From positions 248,001 to 312,000 of the forward strand of contig JADKEB010000034.1 in NCBI GenBank assembly GCA_016718205.1: 64,000 nucleotides of DNA. Direction: 5' to 3'. The translations under genes were made by a program, and so were the position numbers. The notes beneath the pieces were generated by a model that was not told the DNA's origin, made no database searches, and worked only from the letters and a program-made list of their open reading frames with translations. Positions 8,891 to 18,096 of the stretch are shown piece after piece (positions within the stretch are counted from its first letter, which is position 1; every line of letters starts with the position of its first letter). This DNA is from Saprospiraceae bacterium (GTDB lineage Bacteria; Bacteroidota; Bacteroidia; Chitinophagales; Saprospiraceae).

Positions 8891-10180
8891 ATGTTCATAG
8901 AAAAACTTGAACTTACTAATTTTCGAGGATTTGAGCATTTAGTTGTCACTTTTGATTCTAAATTAAATGTTTTCATAGGAACAAATGGTGCCGGAAAAAC
9001 AACCATTTTAGATGCATGTTCCCTTGTACTAAATCATTTTATCGGGATTTTAAAATCCGAAGGTAGTGTTTTTTATATAGAACATTCTTTCACATCAGAT
9101 GATGTCAATTATAATTCTAAAGAAAGTAAATTGATAATAACTTTTAAAATCGAAGAAAAGCATTTCAATTATGAATTGAAAAAGAACATTTTTGATACAG
9201 CATCTTCTTTCAAAGGTGACGAAATAGAAAACTACTTAAGTTTCTTTAAAAAAACTATTGATGACAAAACAAATCTTCCCATCATTATTTATTTTAATTC
9301 TTCCAAAGATTTTTCTGTTCCGGTAGAAATAAAGGAGGATAAACTTAAAAAATATAATAAACATATTCCACAGCTTGACACATATATTGACGCAAGTAAT
9401 AAAAGAGTGTATTCATTTGATGATTTTGGATTATGGTGGCGGGTCGAGGAGGATAAAGAGAATGAAAAACGATTGAGAGTAGACCCAAATTTTAGAAGTA
9501 AAGAATTGAATATTGTTAGAAATGCGCAAAAGATATTTCTAAAAGGCCTAAAAGGGGAGCATTATGATAATCTTTTTATTTCCAGATCAAACCCGGATGA
9601 AAATCAAAATTTTAAAATATCGAAGGAAGGAGATTTATTTTTAAAAAAAGATAATAAGTACATAAAAGTATCTCAACTATCTGAAGGAGAAAAATTCACG
9701 ATATTACTGGTAAGCGACATTGCCAGGAGATTAGTGGTAGCAAATCCCACTAAAGAAAATATTTTACAAGATGGCAATGGAATGGTTTTGATTGACGAGG
9801 TGGACCAACACCTACATCCGTCTTGGCAAAGAAATATTTTGCCTGCGCTTAAGGAAACATTTCTATCTATTCAGTTTGTTGTTACTACTCATTCCCCACA
9901 AGTTTTGAGCTTTGTAAAAGAAAAAAATATTTTATTAATTGACCAGTTCAAAGTTTTTGGTGTACCTGAAACCTATGGTCGGGATAGCAACGAAATTTTA
10001 GAATTAGCTTATGAAGTTCCGGAAAGTCCTTTTAAAGGTGAAATTGCAGAAATTTATAAACTCCTAAGTTTTAAAAGAATGGATGAAGCTAAGTCAAAAA
10101 GAGATGCTCTTGTAATTAAAATTGGTCCTGAGTATAACGAAGTGAAAAGAATAGACCAGTTTTTGGAAAAAGTAAAATAA
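8891..10180 (+). CDS. ptuA: Septu-type AAA/ABC ATPase (PtuA-like)
   Basis: 429 residues with SMC/ABC-type ATPase layout: Walker A GTNGAGKT at 30-37 right after the FRGFEHL start typical of this group, ABC signature LSEGEK near 264, Walker B MVLIDEVDQHLHP near 298-310, and the H-loop motif VVTTHSPQVLS near 336. The central insert (about 60-250) is family-specific. Paired with a downstream HNH gene of the PtuB type, this matches Septu, where PtuA is the ATPase and PtuB the nuclease that blocks phage. The stop lies 6 bases before the next start. Codon use is more AT-rich than icmF upstream, consistent with transfer. Other AAA-plus-HNH pairs cannot be fully excluded without phylogeny. Confidence 0.82.
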   Translation: MFIEKLELTNFRGFEHLVVTFDSKLNVFIGTNGAGKTTILDACSLVLNHFIGILKSEGSVFYIEHSFTSDDVNYNSKESKLIITFKIEEKHFNYELKKNIFDTASSFKGDEIENYLSFFKKTIDDKTNLPIIIYFNSSKDFSVPVEIKEDKLKKYNKHIPQLDTYIDASNKRVYSFDDFGLWWRVEEDKENEKRLRVDPNFRSKELNIVRNAQKIFLKGLKGEHYDNLFISRSNPDENQNFKISKEGDLFLKKDNKYIKVSQLSEGEKFTILLVSDIARRLVVANPTKENILQDGNGMVLIDEVDQHLHPSWQRNILPALKETFLSIQFVVTTHSPQVLSFVKEKNILLIDQFKVFGVPETYGRDSNEILELAYEVPESPFKGEIAEIYKLLSFKRMDEAKSKRDALVIKIGPEYNEVKRIDQFLEKVK

Positions 10181-10186
10181 ATCTTT

Positions 10187-10948
10187 ATGAAATATATCAT
10201 GAAGAAATCAGAGCCATCAGAATTTGCTGAATGGAAAGAGCAAGAGAAGGACAATTTGGAATCTTGTTACAAAAGACCTAAAGAAGATAAACCGTCAGAA
10301 TGCGCTTGGAACAATTTACCGTCTAATTTACCAATAAATGCTGAAGAAGGCATAATATACTACAGTAAAAAACAACTTAAAGGAGAATTGCTTGATGAAC
10401 AAGGCTTAATTTGTGCTTTTTGTATGGATAAACTTGAAAACAATCATCATTGTACCATAGATCATCTACAACCCAAATCAGAAAATCCCCGTGAGAATAC
10501 CTTTGATTATTTCAATTTGTTGGCTGTATGTGAAGGAAAAAATCCTTCTGAAACACCTTTGAAAGGCGACTTAAGGCATTGTAATAATAAAAAGGATAAT
10601 AACCCAATAGAAGTTAGTCCATTAGAACCAACGTGTGAAGAAAATTTTATTTTTGATGCATTTGGTAAAATATATCCCAATCCTGAAGAAAATGAAAATG
10701 CAGCAAATACGATCGAAAAGCTTGGTTTAAATAGTCCGATTTTGGTAAGGAAAAGAAAAGAAGAAATTGACAGAATTCTTTTTCCATTTACAGTTGAATT
10801 TGATGACAATAGAAACATCATAGAAAGTATAAGGCAAATTACCAGACAAGAAGCACTGAGTATATTGACTACCATTGATCAAAGATCTGGCAATCAATTT
10901 AAACCATTCTGCATTACCATAAAACAAGTATTACAAACATTAATCTGA
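10187..10948 (+). CDS. ptuB: Septu HNH nuclease (PtuB-like, TIGR02646 type)
   Basis: 253 residues. Seen: CAFC at 76-79, TIDHLQPKS at 90-98 (HNH His), YFNLLAVC at 109-115 (HNH Asn), and RHCNNKKD at 130-137 (last His plus a Cys). These four Cys and HNH residues are the signature of the TIGR02646 / PtuB nuclease family found in Septu systems and in retron-Ec78. No reverse transcriptase or msr-like gene is nearby, so this is a stand-alone Septu. The start could be ATG 10187 or the in-frame ATG 12 bases later. Expected role: DNA or nucleic acid cleavage when PtuA senses infection. Confidence 0.82.
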   Translation: MKYIMKKSEPSEFAEWKEQEKDNLESCYKRPKEDKPSECAWNNLPSNLPINAEEGIIYYSKKQLKGELLDEQGLICAFCMDKLENNHHCTIDHLQPKSENPRENTFDYFNLLAVCEGKNPSETPLKGDLRHCNNKKDNNPIEVSPLEPTCEENFIFDAFGKIYPNPEENENAANTIEKLGLNSPILVRKRKEEIDRILFPFTVEFDDNRNIIESIRQITRQEALSILTTIDQRSGNQFKPFCITIKQVLQTLI

Positions 10949-10970
10949 TTTTTTTACAATACTTAAAATC

Positions 10971-12983
10971 ATGAAGATCACCCTTACCATATTTTTCATG
11001 ACCATCATTTTTGGTGGTATCGCCCAAAGCTTTGTACCCATACTACCCACAGACAGTCATCAGGATATCATCACCAAAGCAGCCAATGTCACACCTTCTC
11101 CCCGTCAGTTGAAGTGGCAACAATTGGAGTTAACAGCTTTTTTCCATTTCGGCATCAATACCTTTACTGATCGCGAGTGGGGTCACGGGCACGAAGACAA
11201 AAACCTGTTTAATCCGACTGAACTGGATGCTGATCAATGGGTGAAGGTAGCAGGTGAGTCCGGAATTAAATTGGTCATCCTGACTGCAAAGCATCATGAT
11301 GGATTCTGCTTGTGGCCCAGCAAATATACCGAACATTCAGTAAAACACACTCCCTGGAAAGGAGGCAAAGGTGATGTGGTAAAAGAAGTGGCCGATGCTT
11401 GCCGCAAATACAAGATTGGCTTCGGAGTGTACTTATCACCGTGGGACAGGACAGAAGCAAGTTATGGTACCGACGCGTACAATGATTTTTTTATCCAGCA
11501 GCTTACAGAACTTTTGACAGAATATGGGCAGGTGGATGAAGTTTGGTTTGATGGTGCCAATGGAGAAGGACCCAATGGTAAAAGACAAGTATATGATTTT
11601 GAGCGGTACTATACATTGATACGAAAACTTCAACCGGAAGCCACCATAGCCATCATGGGACCAGACGTGAGATGGGTAGGTACAGAATCAGGTTATGGCC
11701 GCGAAACGGAGTGGAGTGTTATGCCTATAGATGCGAGAATACAGGAAAGTATTCAGAAAAATTCTCAGTCTGATGCCACCTTTGCTCCTGTTGGAGATAT
11801 GACGGAGTCAGATTTGGCAAGCAGACCCAAGATTATGAATGCCAGCGGTTTGATTTGGTATCCGTCGGAGACCGATGTATCCATTCGTCCGGGATGGTTT
11901 TACCACAAAGAAGAAGACGACAGGGTAAAATCACCGGAAAAGCTGTTTGATATATACTTTAGTTCCATAGGTCGCAATGGCGTGCTGCTGCTCAATATTC
12001 CACCGGACAAAAGGGGCTTAATCCATGAAAACGATGTAAAAAACCTGAAGGAATGGAAAAAACTCATTGACCATACGTTTTCAATCAATCTGGCCAAGGG
12101 TGCAATAGTCACATCACATAACGGTACGGGGCAAAACAATATCCTCGATGGAAATAATAGTACTCACTTTATTACCACATCGAAAGATACAACCACATCA
12201 ATAGAATTTCAACTCAATGGGAAAAAGACCTTTGATGTCTTACTTTTGCAGGAGAATATACGTATTGGGCAGCGCATAGAGCATTTTACGCTCGATATAT
12301 GGAAAGATAAACAATGGAAACAAATCACCAGCGGTACTACAGTAGGATACAAACGCTTACTAAGATTTGAACCGGTGAGCACAGATCGAGTCAGACTGCG
12401 GATTCTTTCTTCAAGACTGAACCCAACGATAGCTGAATTTGGCTTATTCAAACTTCCCAAAAAGCTTCAGTTTAAGCCAGATAAACTTAAGGACCTCAGA
12501 AAGGGAGAAAATTTGCACAAAGCAACCGGAAAATTATCTTCCCTTACCACATCTCCTGACCCCAAATACAATAAATCCGGGAATAGTGGATGGAACAACG
12601 GTATTTTCGGTAGTAATACAGCTTTCAACGACGGCGAATGGTTGGGTTGGAATGGTGCAGATTTTGAGGGCACTATAGATCTGGAACAAAAACAAAAAAT
12701 AAGTTATGTTAGCCTGGATGTCATGAATCAGCCGCAAAGCTGGATATTTATGCCATCGAAGGTTACGGTTTTCACATCTGATGACAATATCAACTTCAAA
12801 GAATCAGGCAGCAAAGCAAAATTTAATATCAGCGAAGATGGTGTCACCAGGGTAGAGTTCAGGACAAATACAAATGCCAGATATATCAGGATCAAAGCAA
12901 ATAATTTTGGCCTGATACCTAAAGGATATGCGGGAGCAGGCTCACCGGCATGGATTTTTGTAGATGAGGTGATAGTAAAATAA
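10971..12983 (+). CDS. Secreted alpha-L-fucosidase, GH29, with discoidin-like domains
   Basis: 670 residues. A signal peptide (about 1-19) is followed by a GH29 barrel (about 40-365): FFHFGINTFTDREWG, KHHDGFCLWPSKYTEHSV, and the nucleophile region VDEVWFDGANGE with the Asp near residue 194. After the barrel come a strand-rich segment (about 385-490) and a C-terminal F5/8 type C (discoidin) domain (about 515-670), both likely carbohydrate-binding. The architecture is typical of GH29 enzymes of Bacteroidota that release fucose from glycans in the periplasm or outside the cell. No SusC/SusD genes are adjacent, so this is not part of a visible polysaccharide utilisation locus. Confidence 0.9.
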   Translation: MKITLTIFFMTIIFGGIAQSFVPILPTDSHQDIITKAANVTPSPRQLKWQQLELTAFFHFGINTFTDREWGHGHEDKNLFNPTELDADQWVKVAGESGIKLVILTAKHHDGFCLWPSKYTEHSVKHTPWKGGKGDVVKEVADACRKYKIGFGVYLSPWDRTEASYGTDAYNDFFIQQLTELLTEYGQVDEVWFDGANGEGPNGKRQVYDFERYYTLIRKLQPEATIAIMGPDVRWVGTESGYGRETEWSVMPIDARIQESIQKNSQSDATFAPVGDMTESDLASRPKIMNASGLIWYPSETDVSIRPGWFYHKEEDDRVKSPEKLFDIYFSSIGRNGVLLLNIPPDKRGLIHENDVKNLKEWKKLIDHTFSINLAKGAIVTSHNGTGQNNILDGNNSTHFITTSKDTTTSIEFQLNGKKTFDVLLLQENIRIGQRIEHFTLDIWKDKQWKQITSGTTVGYKRLLRFEPVSTDRVRLRILSSRLNPTIAEFGLFKLPKKLQFKPDKLKDLRKGENLHKATGKLSSLTTSPDPKYNKSGNSGWNNGIFGSNTAFNDGEWLGWNGADFEGTIDLEQKQKISYVSLDVMNQPQSWIFMPSKVTVFTSDDNINFKESGSKAKFNISEDGVTRVEFRTNTNARYIRIKANNFGLIPKGYAGAGSPAWIFVDEVIVK

Positions 12984-12993
12984 TAAATAATCT

Positions 12994-13001
12994 TACATTT
13001 G
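12994..13001 (+). promoter_or_regulatory. Candidate -7 box (TACATTTG) before the trkA fragment
   Basis: TACATTTG followed by GCAG matches the Bacteroidota TAnnTTTG element and lies 40 bases before the trkA start, so transcription from this site may persist although the gene is truncated. Confidence 0.35.
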
Positions 13002-13040
13002 CAGCTTCCATCATCCAACAAGGATGGATTAAAGATTTAA

Positions 13041-13550
13041 ATGAAAATAGTTATAGCAGGGGCAGGAGGTATTGGTTTCCATCTTGCAAAATTGTTGTCA
13101 TCTGCCCAACATGACATCATCATCATAGATTCTGACAGAGATGTTTTGGAGTATGCTCAAAGTCACCTTGATGTCCAGACCATCTATGGTGATGCTTCCA
13201 ATATTACTTTGCTTAACCAAATAAATCTTGAAGCTGTTTCTATTTTTCTTGCGGTAACCACAAGAGAAAATGACAACCTTATGGCATGCAGCATCGCAAA
13301 AAAAATGGGGGCTAAACAAACCATAGCAAGGATAAACAATATCGCCAATCTTGAAAAAAGAGCTAAAGGTATATTCAGAGAGCTGGGAGTTGATAAGATA
13401 ATATCCCCGTCTCTCCTGGCTGCTCAGGAGATCATGAGGTTGCTTGAATTCAGTCAGGTTACAGATAGTTTTGATTTTGAAAACGGAAGGGTTTCCTTAA
13501 TAGGGCTAAAAATTGAAGATGATTCTTTTTATAATGGCCAAGATGACTGA
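13041..13550 (+). pseudogene. trkA: Truncated Trk potassium channel regulator TrkA (N-terminal fragment)
   Basis: 169 residues against about 450 for full TrkA. The first RCK_N domain is intact: Rossmann motif GAGGIGFHLAKLL at 7-19, acidic end of the second strand IIIDSD, and the conserved YGDASN. Homology runs into the start of the first RCK_C domain (FENGRVSLIGLKIEDDSF) and then stops; the second RCK half is missing. The break coincides with the start of a hairpin-rich repeat (TGACTGAGTGGTCTCGTC), so insertion or recombination at the repeat probably removed the 3' end. No trkH is next to it. The fragment could fold as a single NAD-binding domain, but normal TrkA function is unlikely. Confidence 0.7.
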
Positions 13551-13730
13551 GTGGTCTCGTCTATGACGAGAATTGACTAAAATGCTTTACTCAATAAATC
13601 TGTTGTCCAAAGCCTCTGACTTTTATCTATCGGTCTCATGACCGGAGTAAATTGTCCACAACCGGTCAAAGACCGTAAGATAGGTTCCGTCAAAAGTCAG
13701 GTAAGACTTTGACAAACGAAGTTGATGCAG
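13545..13730 (+). repeat. Hairpin-rich dispersed repeat, copy 1
   Basis: Contains CTCGTC-TAT-GACGAG, CGGTC-TCAT-GACCG and, from about 13662, ACAACCGGTCAAAGACCGTAAG and then GTCAAAAGTCAGGTAAGACTTTGAC, ending ACAAACGAAG. The second part recurs in the same orientation at 17900-17965; the first part recurs inverted near 18010-18040. No gene is encoded. It lies between the truncated trkA and a convergent gene. Confidence 0.7.
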
Positions 13731-13778
13731 CTAATGAAGACATAATTTTTCTCAAAAAAATTATCATTGGTATACAAG

Positions 13779-15191
13779 CTACCGGGCCATTGAATATAAG
13801 TAATAATTCTCTTTTTTATAATTCTCCTGATCAAACTTTTGCCATAATGTGGCAGATGGAAATCTGTTGGCATCCAGGGGTTTGGGAGAGATAATAACTA
13901 TGCCTCCCACACCTTTGTATTGAGCAAATATCTTTAATTCTCTTTCTGTCGGTAGATAAATTTTGTCCACCCATCGGAAATAGCTGAATTCAACCCCATC
14001 GGGAAGTTCGTAAAACTTTCTGCCTGCATACCCGATCACAGGAGTTGCTTCAAATTTATTGATGGCGACTACTGGTACTTTGCGCGGTACTTTTTCCTTG
14101 ATAAAACGTCCTGCAGACTGCGAATTGGTAAAGGGCAATCTGATGTCTTCTTTTACCGCTTTGATATTATGAATGAACCCAAAAAGACAAAATACACCAA
14201 TAATGATGCCGGCTACTTTATCTTTATTCCAGACAATGCCTCGTATACCAAGCAACGTAAATAAAAATATAAAACCTACGCCCCACTGGCGTACTCCACC
14301 TGTGAAAAAGAAAATACTGAAGGCAAGCATCATCAACAAAAAAGTAAAAAATGGGATAAGCAGTCTCTTTTGCCCATAAAAAATAAAAATCAAGCCAGCC
14401 AACGCCAAAATGGAAAAGACAATACCTGCCACTGACCACCCATATGCAAAAGTGTCCGGTGTAGAACCGATGAGATAGGTATTGCTGAGATTTCCTTGCA
14501 AAGAAGTCAAGATATTGTCAACAAAGGGCATCTCATTGCCTCGGGTTTTGGCGACGTGACCTGCAGTCCTGGGAAATACAGAGATAATAAAAAATAAGAC
14601 ACCCAAACCCAAACCGATGATATCACGAGAATAAGCCCTTTTGATCAGATCTTTATGCTGTGACAATAACCACGCTCCAAGGGAAATGGCAATAAAAACA
14701 CCATATACTTCAGTTTGACAAAGTAAAAATAAGACAAAACCAAGTTGTGTCTTATTGAATTCTGCATGACTCAAAAGTGATGAAGCCCAAAATGAAAGTA
14801 AAACCACCAGGAAATAGCCACGATTGACAATACCGTATTCAAAAAACAGAAAGTAAGATAATGCTCCAAAAACACACAAAATCAATGGTAACCGGAGTTT
14901 GCAAAACAAAAAGTACAAACCGCCAGCCACGGTAATCCAATGAGCGGTGTTTATCAACATTTCAGGGCTTGAAATCCCAGAAAACAGGGTAAAAATTTTC
15001 AGATAAAGATACCATAAAGCAGGGTGGCCTTCATAGTAGAGAAATGAAAATATCTCAGCAACACTTTTATCTTTGGCTACAAACCAGGCCTGCCACTCAT
15101 CTTTCCATAACTCATGATGTGCCACTTTGAAATAGGCAATGATCATGATGAAAATGAGCCAAACTAAAAGTCTGAGTTTTTTATCTGACAT
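13779..15191 (-). CDS. Polytopic membrane glycosyltransferase-like protein (GT39/GT83 type)
   Basis: About 470 residues from ATG 15191 (a TTG two codons earlier is possible). Roughly eleven hydrophobic helices are visible. The first loop carries ELWKDEWQAW and then EGHPALWYLYL, the acidic pair and His-Pro pattern seen in the first periplasmic loop of PMT/ArnT-like glycosyltransferases, which use lipid-linked sugars. A soluble C-terminal domain (about 385-470) follows. The acceptor cannot be told from sequence. It is transcribed with gldH, the CPBP protease and the NagX-like gene on the minus strand, with a gap of only about 20 bases to gldH. Confidence 0.65.
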   Translation of the reverse strand: MSDKKLRLLVWLIFIMIIAYFKVAHHELWKDEWQAWFVAKDKSVAEIFSFLYYEGHPALWYLYLKIFTLFSGISSPEMLINTAHWITVAGGLYFLFCKLRLPLILCVFGALSYFLFFEYGIVNRGYFLVVLLSFWASSLLSHAEFNKTQLGFVLFLLCQTEVYGVFIAISLGAWLLSQHKDLIKRAYSRDIIGLGLGVLFFIISVFPRTAGHVAKTRGNEMPFVDNILTSLQGNLSNTYLIGSTPDTFAYGWSVAGIVFSILALAGLIFIFYGQKRLLIPFFTFLLMMLAFSIFFFTGGVRQWGVGFIFLFTLLGIRGIVWNKDKVAGIIIGVFCLFGFIHNIKAVKEDIRLPFTNSQSAGRFIKEKVPRKVPVVAINKFEATPVIGYAGRKFYELPDGVEFSYFRWVDKIYLPTERELKIFAQYKGVGGIVIISPKPLDANRFPSATLWQKFDQENYKKENYYLYSMAR

Positions 15192-15210
15192 AACCAAAGC
15201 ATTAGTTCTG

Positions 15211-15765
15211 TTAAGTTTTGGATTTTACTACTTTGATTCTTATGGAATGGATGCCTTCCAGATTTTCATTTCGGGAAAACTGTTCAAAAGAAAGTGTATA
15301 TGTTCCCGGTATTTTAAAGTATGCATCAGATGACATTTCAATATCCGTGATACATTTTGATCCATCACAATCTCCGGCCCAATCCCCTTTGTCGTCTGCC
15401 AGCTGAATGGAAACAGGTGATATTGTCGCATGTCCATCGGGAAATATGGTCTTAGTATTGAGATACAAATTTTCAAAAGAAAAGCCTGAACTATGTTCCA
15501 AAGAGATGATCAGATCATATGCGATGGTCGTGTCTGAGATTTCATAAGTAAAATCTTTTTTGTTGTCATATTTCCATGGAGTAGGCACATCTTGTTTTTG
15601 ATCGTAGATCACATCCTGATAACAAGATATCATGAGCAGACTCATGCAGATACAAAAAGGTATTAATTTCAAAATTTTGATTTTTTTAAAATGCAAAAGT
15701 AATGACAATTTTGGAAGAGTAGCCTTTTTATTATAAAGTACTTGTCTTTTAAGAAAAAATGACAC
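15211..15765 (-). CDS. gldH: Gliding motility lipoprotein GldH
   Basis: The frame from GTG 15765 is 184 residues. A lipoprotein signal (KILKLIPFCICMSLLMISC) precedes the Cys; a TTG start at 15696 would place the signal exactly at the N-terminus and give about 161 residues, so the true start may be there. The body matches GldH: PWKYDNKKDFTYEISDTTIAYDL near the start, ADDKGDWAGDCDGSKC in the middle and the terminal FSRNENLEGIHSIRIKV. GldH is an outer-membrane-associated lipoprotein required for gliding in Flavobacterium and found widely in Bacteroidota, including non-gliders. No other gld genes are beside it. Confidence 0.8.
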   Translation of the reverse strand: MSFFLKRQVLYNKKATLPKLSLLLHFKKIKILKLIPFCICMSLLMISCYQDVIYDQKQDVPTPWKYDNKKDFTYEISDTTIAYDLIISLEHSSGFSFENLYLNTKTIFPDGHATISPVSIQLADDKGDWAGDCDGSKCITDIEMSSDAYFKIPGTYTLSFEQFSRNENLEGIHSIRIKVVKSKT

Positions 15766-15774
15766 TGAGATTTA

Positions 15775-16644
15775 TCACTCTTCAAATTTGATTTGATCTT
15801 TGATGATTTCTATTATTTCCGACTTAGTGCTACCATCTTTGCTTACGAATGTACCGTTTATCCACGTGTTGTCATATGGTTTTGGCCCTTCGGATTGGAG
15901 CGAATCCATAAATTGGTACAAGCTGATATTGACGGCGTCGATAGAATAAATAAGGCTATCTTTTTGGGTCAATGAGTAACAGGAAGTTTCTTTGTCGATA
16001 TACATTAACTCTGTAATTTGCAGATTTGTTTTTTCTGAAGATTTACTTACCAGGCTGCAATTGTGATTAAATAAATAACCCATTATAATTACAATAAAAT
16101 TGAATAAACCGTGTTGCAAAACAGCCCACCAAAAACCAAGTTTTATCCTGCAATAACTTAAAACAATTCCACCCAATCGCTGGCTCCCTACGATGACAGG
16201 TGATAACAAATAAAAGATAGGTTCATCGTTATTATAATTTCCTAAATGAATTAACCCAAATACGACAATCATGATGTATAAAAAATATTTAAAGATATAA
16301 TGCCATCGGTTGTATATCCAGTCATTTGTAAACTCATTGATCATTTTTACAAGATAGTTCCTTTTGTACTTCAGCGGTAATCTGAATATCAACTCTTCAA
16401 AAAAAGGACCGACAATAACGAACATAATAAATATAAATCCAAGGCTTATATCTATTTCTCTATAGTTTAACCTGAAAAGATTGGAGTGGATTACTTCCAT
16501 AAGCACTACAATGGGTAATGAAAGTAGAATATACAATAATAGCATTTTGCCAAGCAGAAGCATTTTTCCCCGGATATCTATATTCAGACCTGATTCATCC
16601 GGATGGATGATCCAGGAATAAATATTTTTTACAAGAGTCTTCAT
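15775..16644 (-). CDS. CPBP-family intramembrane metalloprotease
   Basis: 289 residues with 6-7 predicted helices. The three motifs of the CPBP (Rce1/CAAX-protease-like) family are present: EELIFR at 83-88, a His in VFGLIHLGNY, and LQHGLFNFIV in a late helix. These residues form the glutamate/histidine active site inside the membrane. The C-terminal 80 residues are soluble and unrecognised. Substrate unknown; family members act in prenyl-protein processing, bacteriocin self-immunity or quorum peptides. It lies 9 bases upstream of gldH on the same strand. Confidence 0.8.
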   Translation of the reverse strand: MKTLVKNIYSWIIHPDESGLNIDIRGKMLLLGKMLLLYILLSLPIVVLMEVIHSNLFRLNYREIDISLGFIFIMFVIVGPFFEELIFRLPLKYKRNYLVKMINEFTNDWIYNRWHYIFKYFLYIMIVVFGLIHLGNYNNDEPIFYLLSPVIVGSQRLGGIVLSYCRIKLGFWWAVLQHGLFNFIVIIMGYLFNHNCSLVSKSSEKTNLQITELMYIDKETSCYSLTQKDSLIYSIDAVNISLYQFMDSLQSEGPKPYDNTWINGTFVSKDGSTKSEIIEIIKDQIKFEE

Positions 16645-16713
16645 TTGTTATTATAACCGAAATTTAAAAAACAGTTTGATTTTCATGAAAGTAGATATAT
16701 CATCATTTTGACT

Positions 16714-17802
16714 TCACACCTTTACAATAATGCCTTTTCTGTCTAAGATAAACGCAAAGACCCAGATTAACATCACAAATGAAATGGCAAACATAAAAGA
16801 TCCGAAATAGTCACCAAATACCGGTTGGAACACGGTAGAATAAAGCCAGCCATACAGCTTCTGATCCCCGATTTTTATCAGCAGCATCGTTTTGACAAAT
16901 AGCCCGGAAAGTGCATAGGATATTAATGGATTTTGTCCAAAGGCTTTGAAAACATAGGTCCATTTTTGAAATCCATGAATATCAATGACCCAGATCATCA
17001 GCGCCAGAAACAACATCGCCAAACCACCGGCAAAGAGTACGTAACTGCTGCTCCAGATAGGTTTGTTGATAGGAAATCCCATAATGGACCAAAGATATCC
17101 GGCGGCTACGCATATGATGCCAAAAATTAACAGCCATTGGATTTTTTTATTGATTTCGGGTGTGGTCAGAAGACTTTTACCAGTAATAAATCCCAGGATC
17201 ACGGTTCCAACGGCAGGAAGGGTACTCAGCAGTCCCTCAGGATCAAAAGGGATGCCATAACCTTTGTATATATGGGATTCGCCAAAAAGAGCCAGGTCAA
17301 TAGTCCTCACTAAGTTGCCCTCCAGAGTCAGCGCCTGATCTCCGGCACTCAAAAGTATCAGATAATAGGATATCAGTATACCAATGAACAAAAACCAAAG
17401 GTATTTGCGGTTTACAAAGCTTATCAGTACGCCTGCAATCAAAAATGACAAACCGATTCTTTGCAATACTCCCCATAGTCTCAAATCAGCAATATTTTTT
17501 GTAAAAAAAGGAAACCAATTTAAAAGAAGTCCTATTAATATAATTTTCAGACCACGTGTGATAGCCTTATTGATCCAGTCTTTTTGAGGTCCGCCTTCAA
17601 ACTTGGCATACGAAATCGCCATAGACACTCCCACTATAAACATAAAAAACGGGAAAACCAGATCAGTTGGCGTACATCCATCCCACTTGGCATGCAGTAA
17701 GGGCGCATATACATAGTTCCAACTACCCGGAGTATTGACGATGATCATAAAAAAGATCGTCATTCCCCTGAATACATCGAGTGATAATAAACGCTGTTTC
17801 AT
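16714..17802 (-). CDS. NagX/HGSNAT-like membrane acyltransferase (COG4299)
   Basis: 362 residues, about ten hydrophobic helices. The N-terminus MKQRLLSLDVFRGMTIFFMI and the following TPTDLVFPFFMFIVGVSMA are characteristic of the family containing bacterial NagX and the human heparan-alpha-glucosaminide N-acetyltransferase. The helix-terminal WYLYSTVF-like and GFQKWTYVFKAFGQNPLISY segments also match. Members are thought to move an acyl group across the membrane to a sugar amine. A true NagX would suggest chitin or aminosugar use, but no nag genes are nearby. First gene of a probable four-gene minus-strand run. Confidence 0.8.
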   Translation of the reverse strand: MKQRLLSLDVFRGMTIFFMIIVNTPGSWNYVYAPLLHAKWDGCTPTDLVFPFFMFIVGVSMAISYAKFEGGPQKDWINKAITRGLKIILIGLLLNWFPFFTKNIADLRLWGVLQRIGLSFLIAGVLISFVNRKYLWFLFIGILISYYLILLSAGDQALTLEGNLVRTIDLALFGESHIYKGYGIPFDPEGLLSTLPAVGTVILGFITGKSLLTTPEINKKIQWLLIFGIICVAAGYLWSIMGFPINKPIWSSSYVLFAGGLAMLFLALMIWVIDIHGFQKWTYVFKAFGQNPLISYALSGLFVKTMLLIKIGDQKLYGWLYSTVFQPVFGDYFGSFMFAISFVMLIWVFAFILDRKGIIVKV

Positions 17803-17894
17803 TCCTTTATTTGATTTATGGGATAAATCTAAGAAATGATGTGCATGTTTAAATGATTTTTACAGTAATTTTGTTTTACAAGGCCTTAGAGTAT

Positions 17895-18042
17895 ATTTTA
17901 CAACCGGTCAGAGACCGTAAGATAGGTTACATCAAAGTCAGATAAGACTTTGACAAACGAAGATAATGTATGTTGTCCAAAGTCACCGACTTTGGACAAT
18001 ATCACCTTCGCTCGTCAAAAGACGAGACCATTCAGTCACCTT
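17895..18042 (+). repeat. Hairpin-rich dispersed repeat, copy 2
   Basis: Starts ACAACCGGTCAGAGACCGTAAG and runs through GACTTTGACAAACGAAG, nearly identical to copy 1. It then continues with GTCCAAAGTC-ACC-GACTTTGGAC (a perfect 10-bp stem) and CTCGTC-AAAA-GACGAG, ending GACCATTCAGTCA, which is the reverse complement of the start of copy 1. No coding potential. It fills most of the 294-base gap between the helicase stop and the NagX-like start. Confidence 0.7.
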
Positions 18043-18096
18043 ATCTGAAATTAAATTTCCTCACTTTCGCTCAAACATAAAAATTTAAACAAACTC

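Noticed and set aside
8891..10948. Retron with PtuAB effectors (Ec78-like)
   Set aside because: No reverse transcriptase gene or msr/msd-like sequence upstream; icmF ends 49 bases before.
13709..13894. Plus-strand ORF after the trkA fragment as missing TrkA tail
   Set aside because: The translated sequence has no RCK features and overlaps the end of the opposite-strand glycosyltransferase gene.
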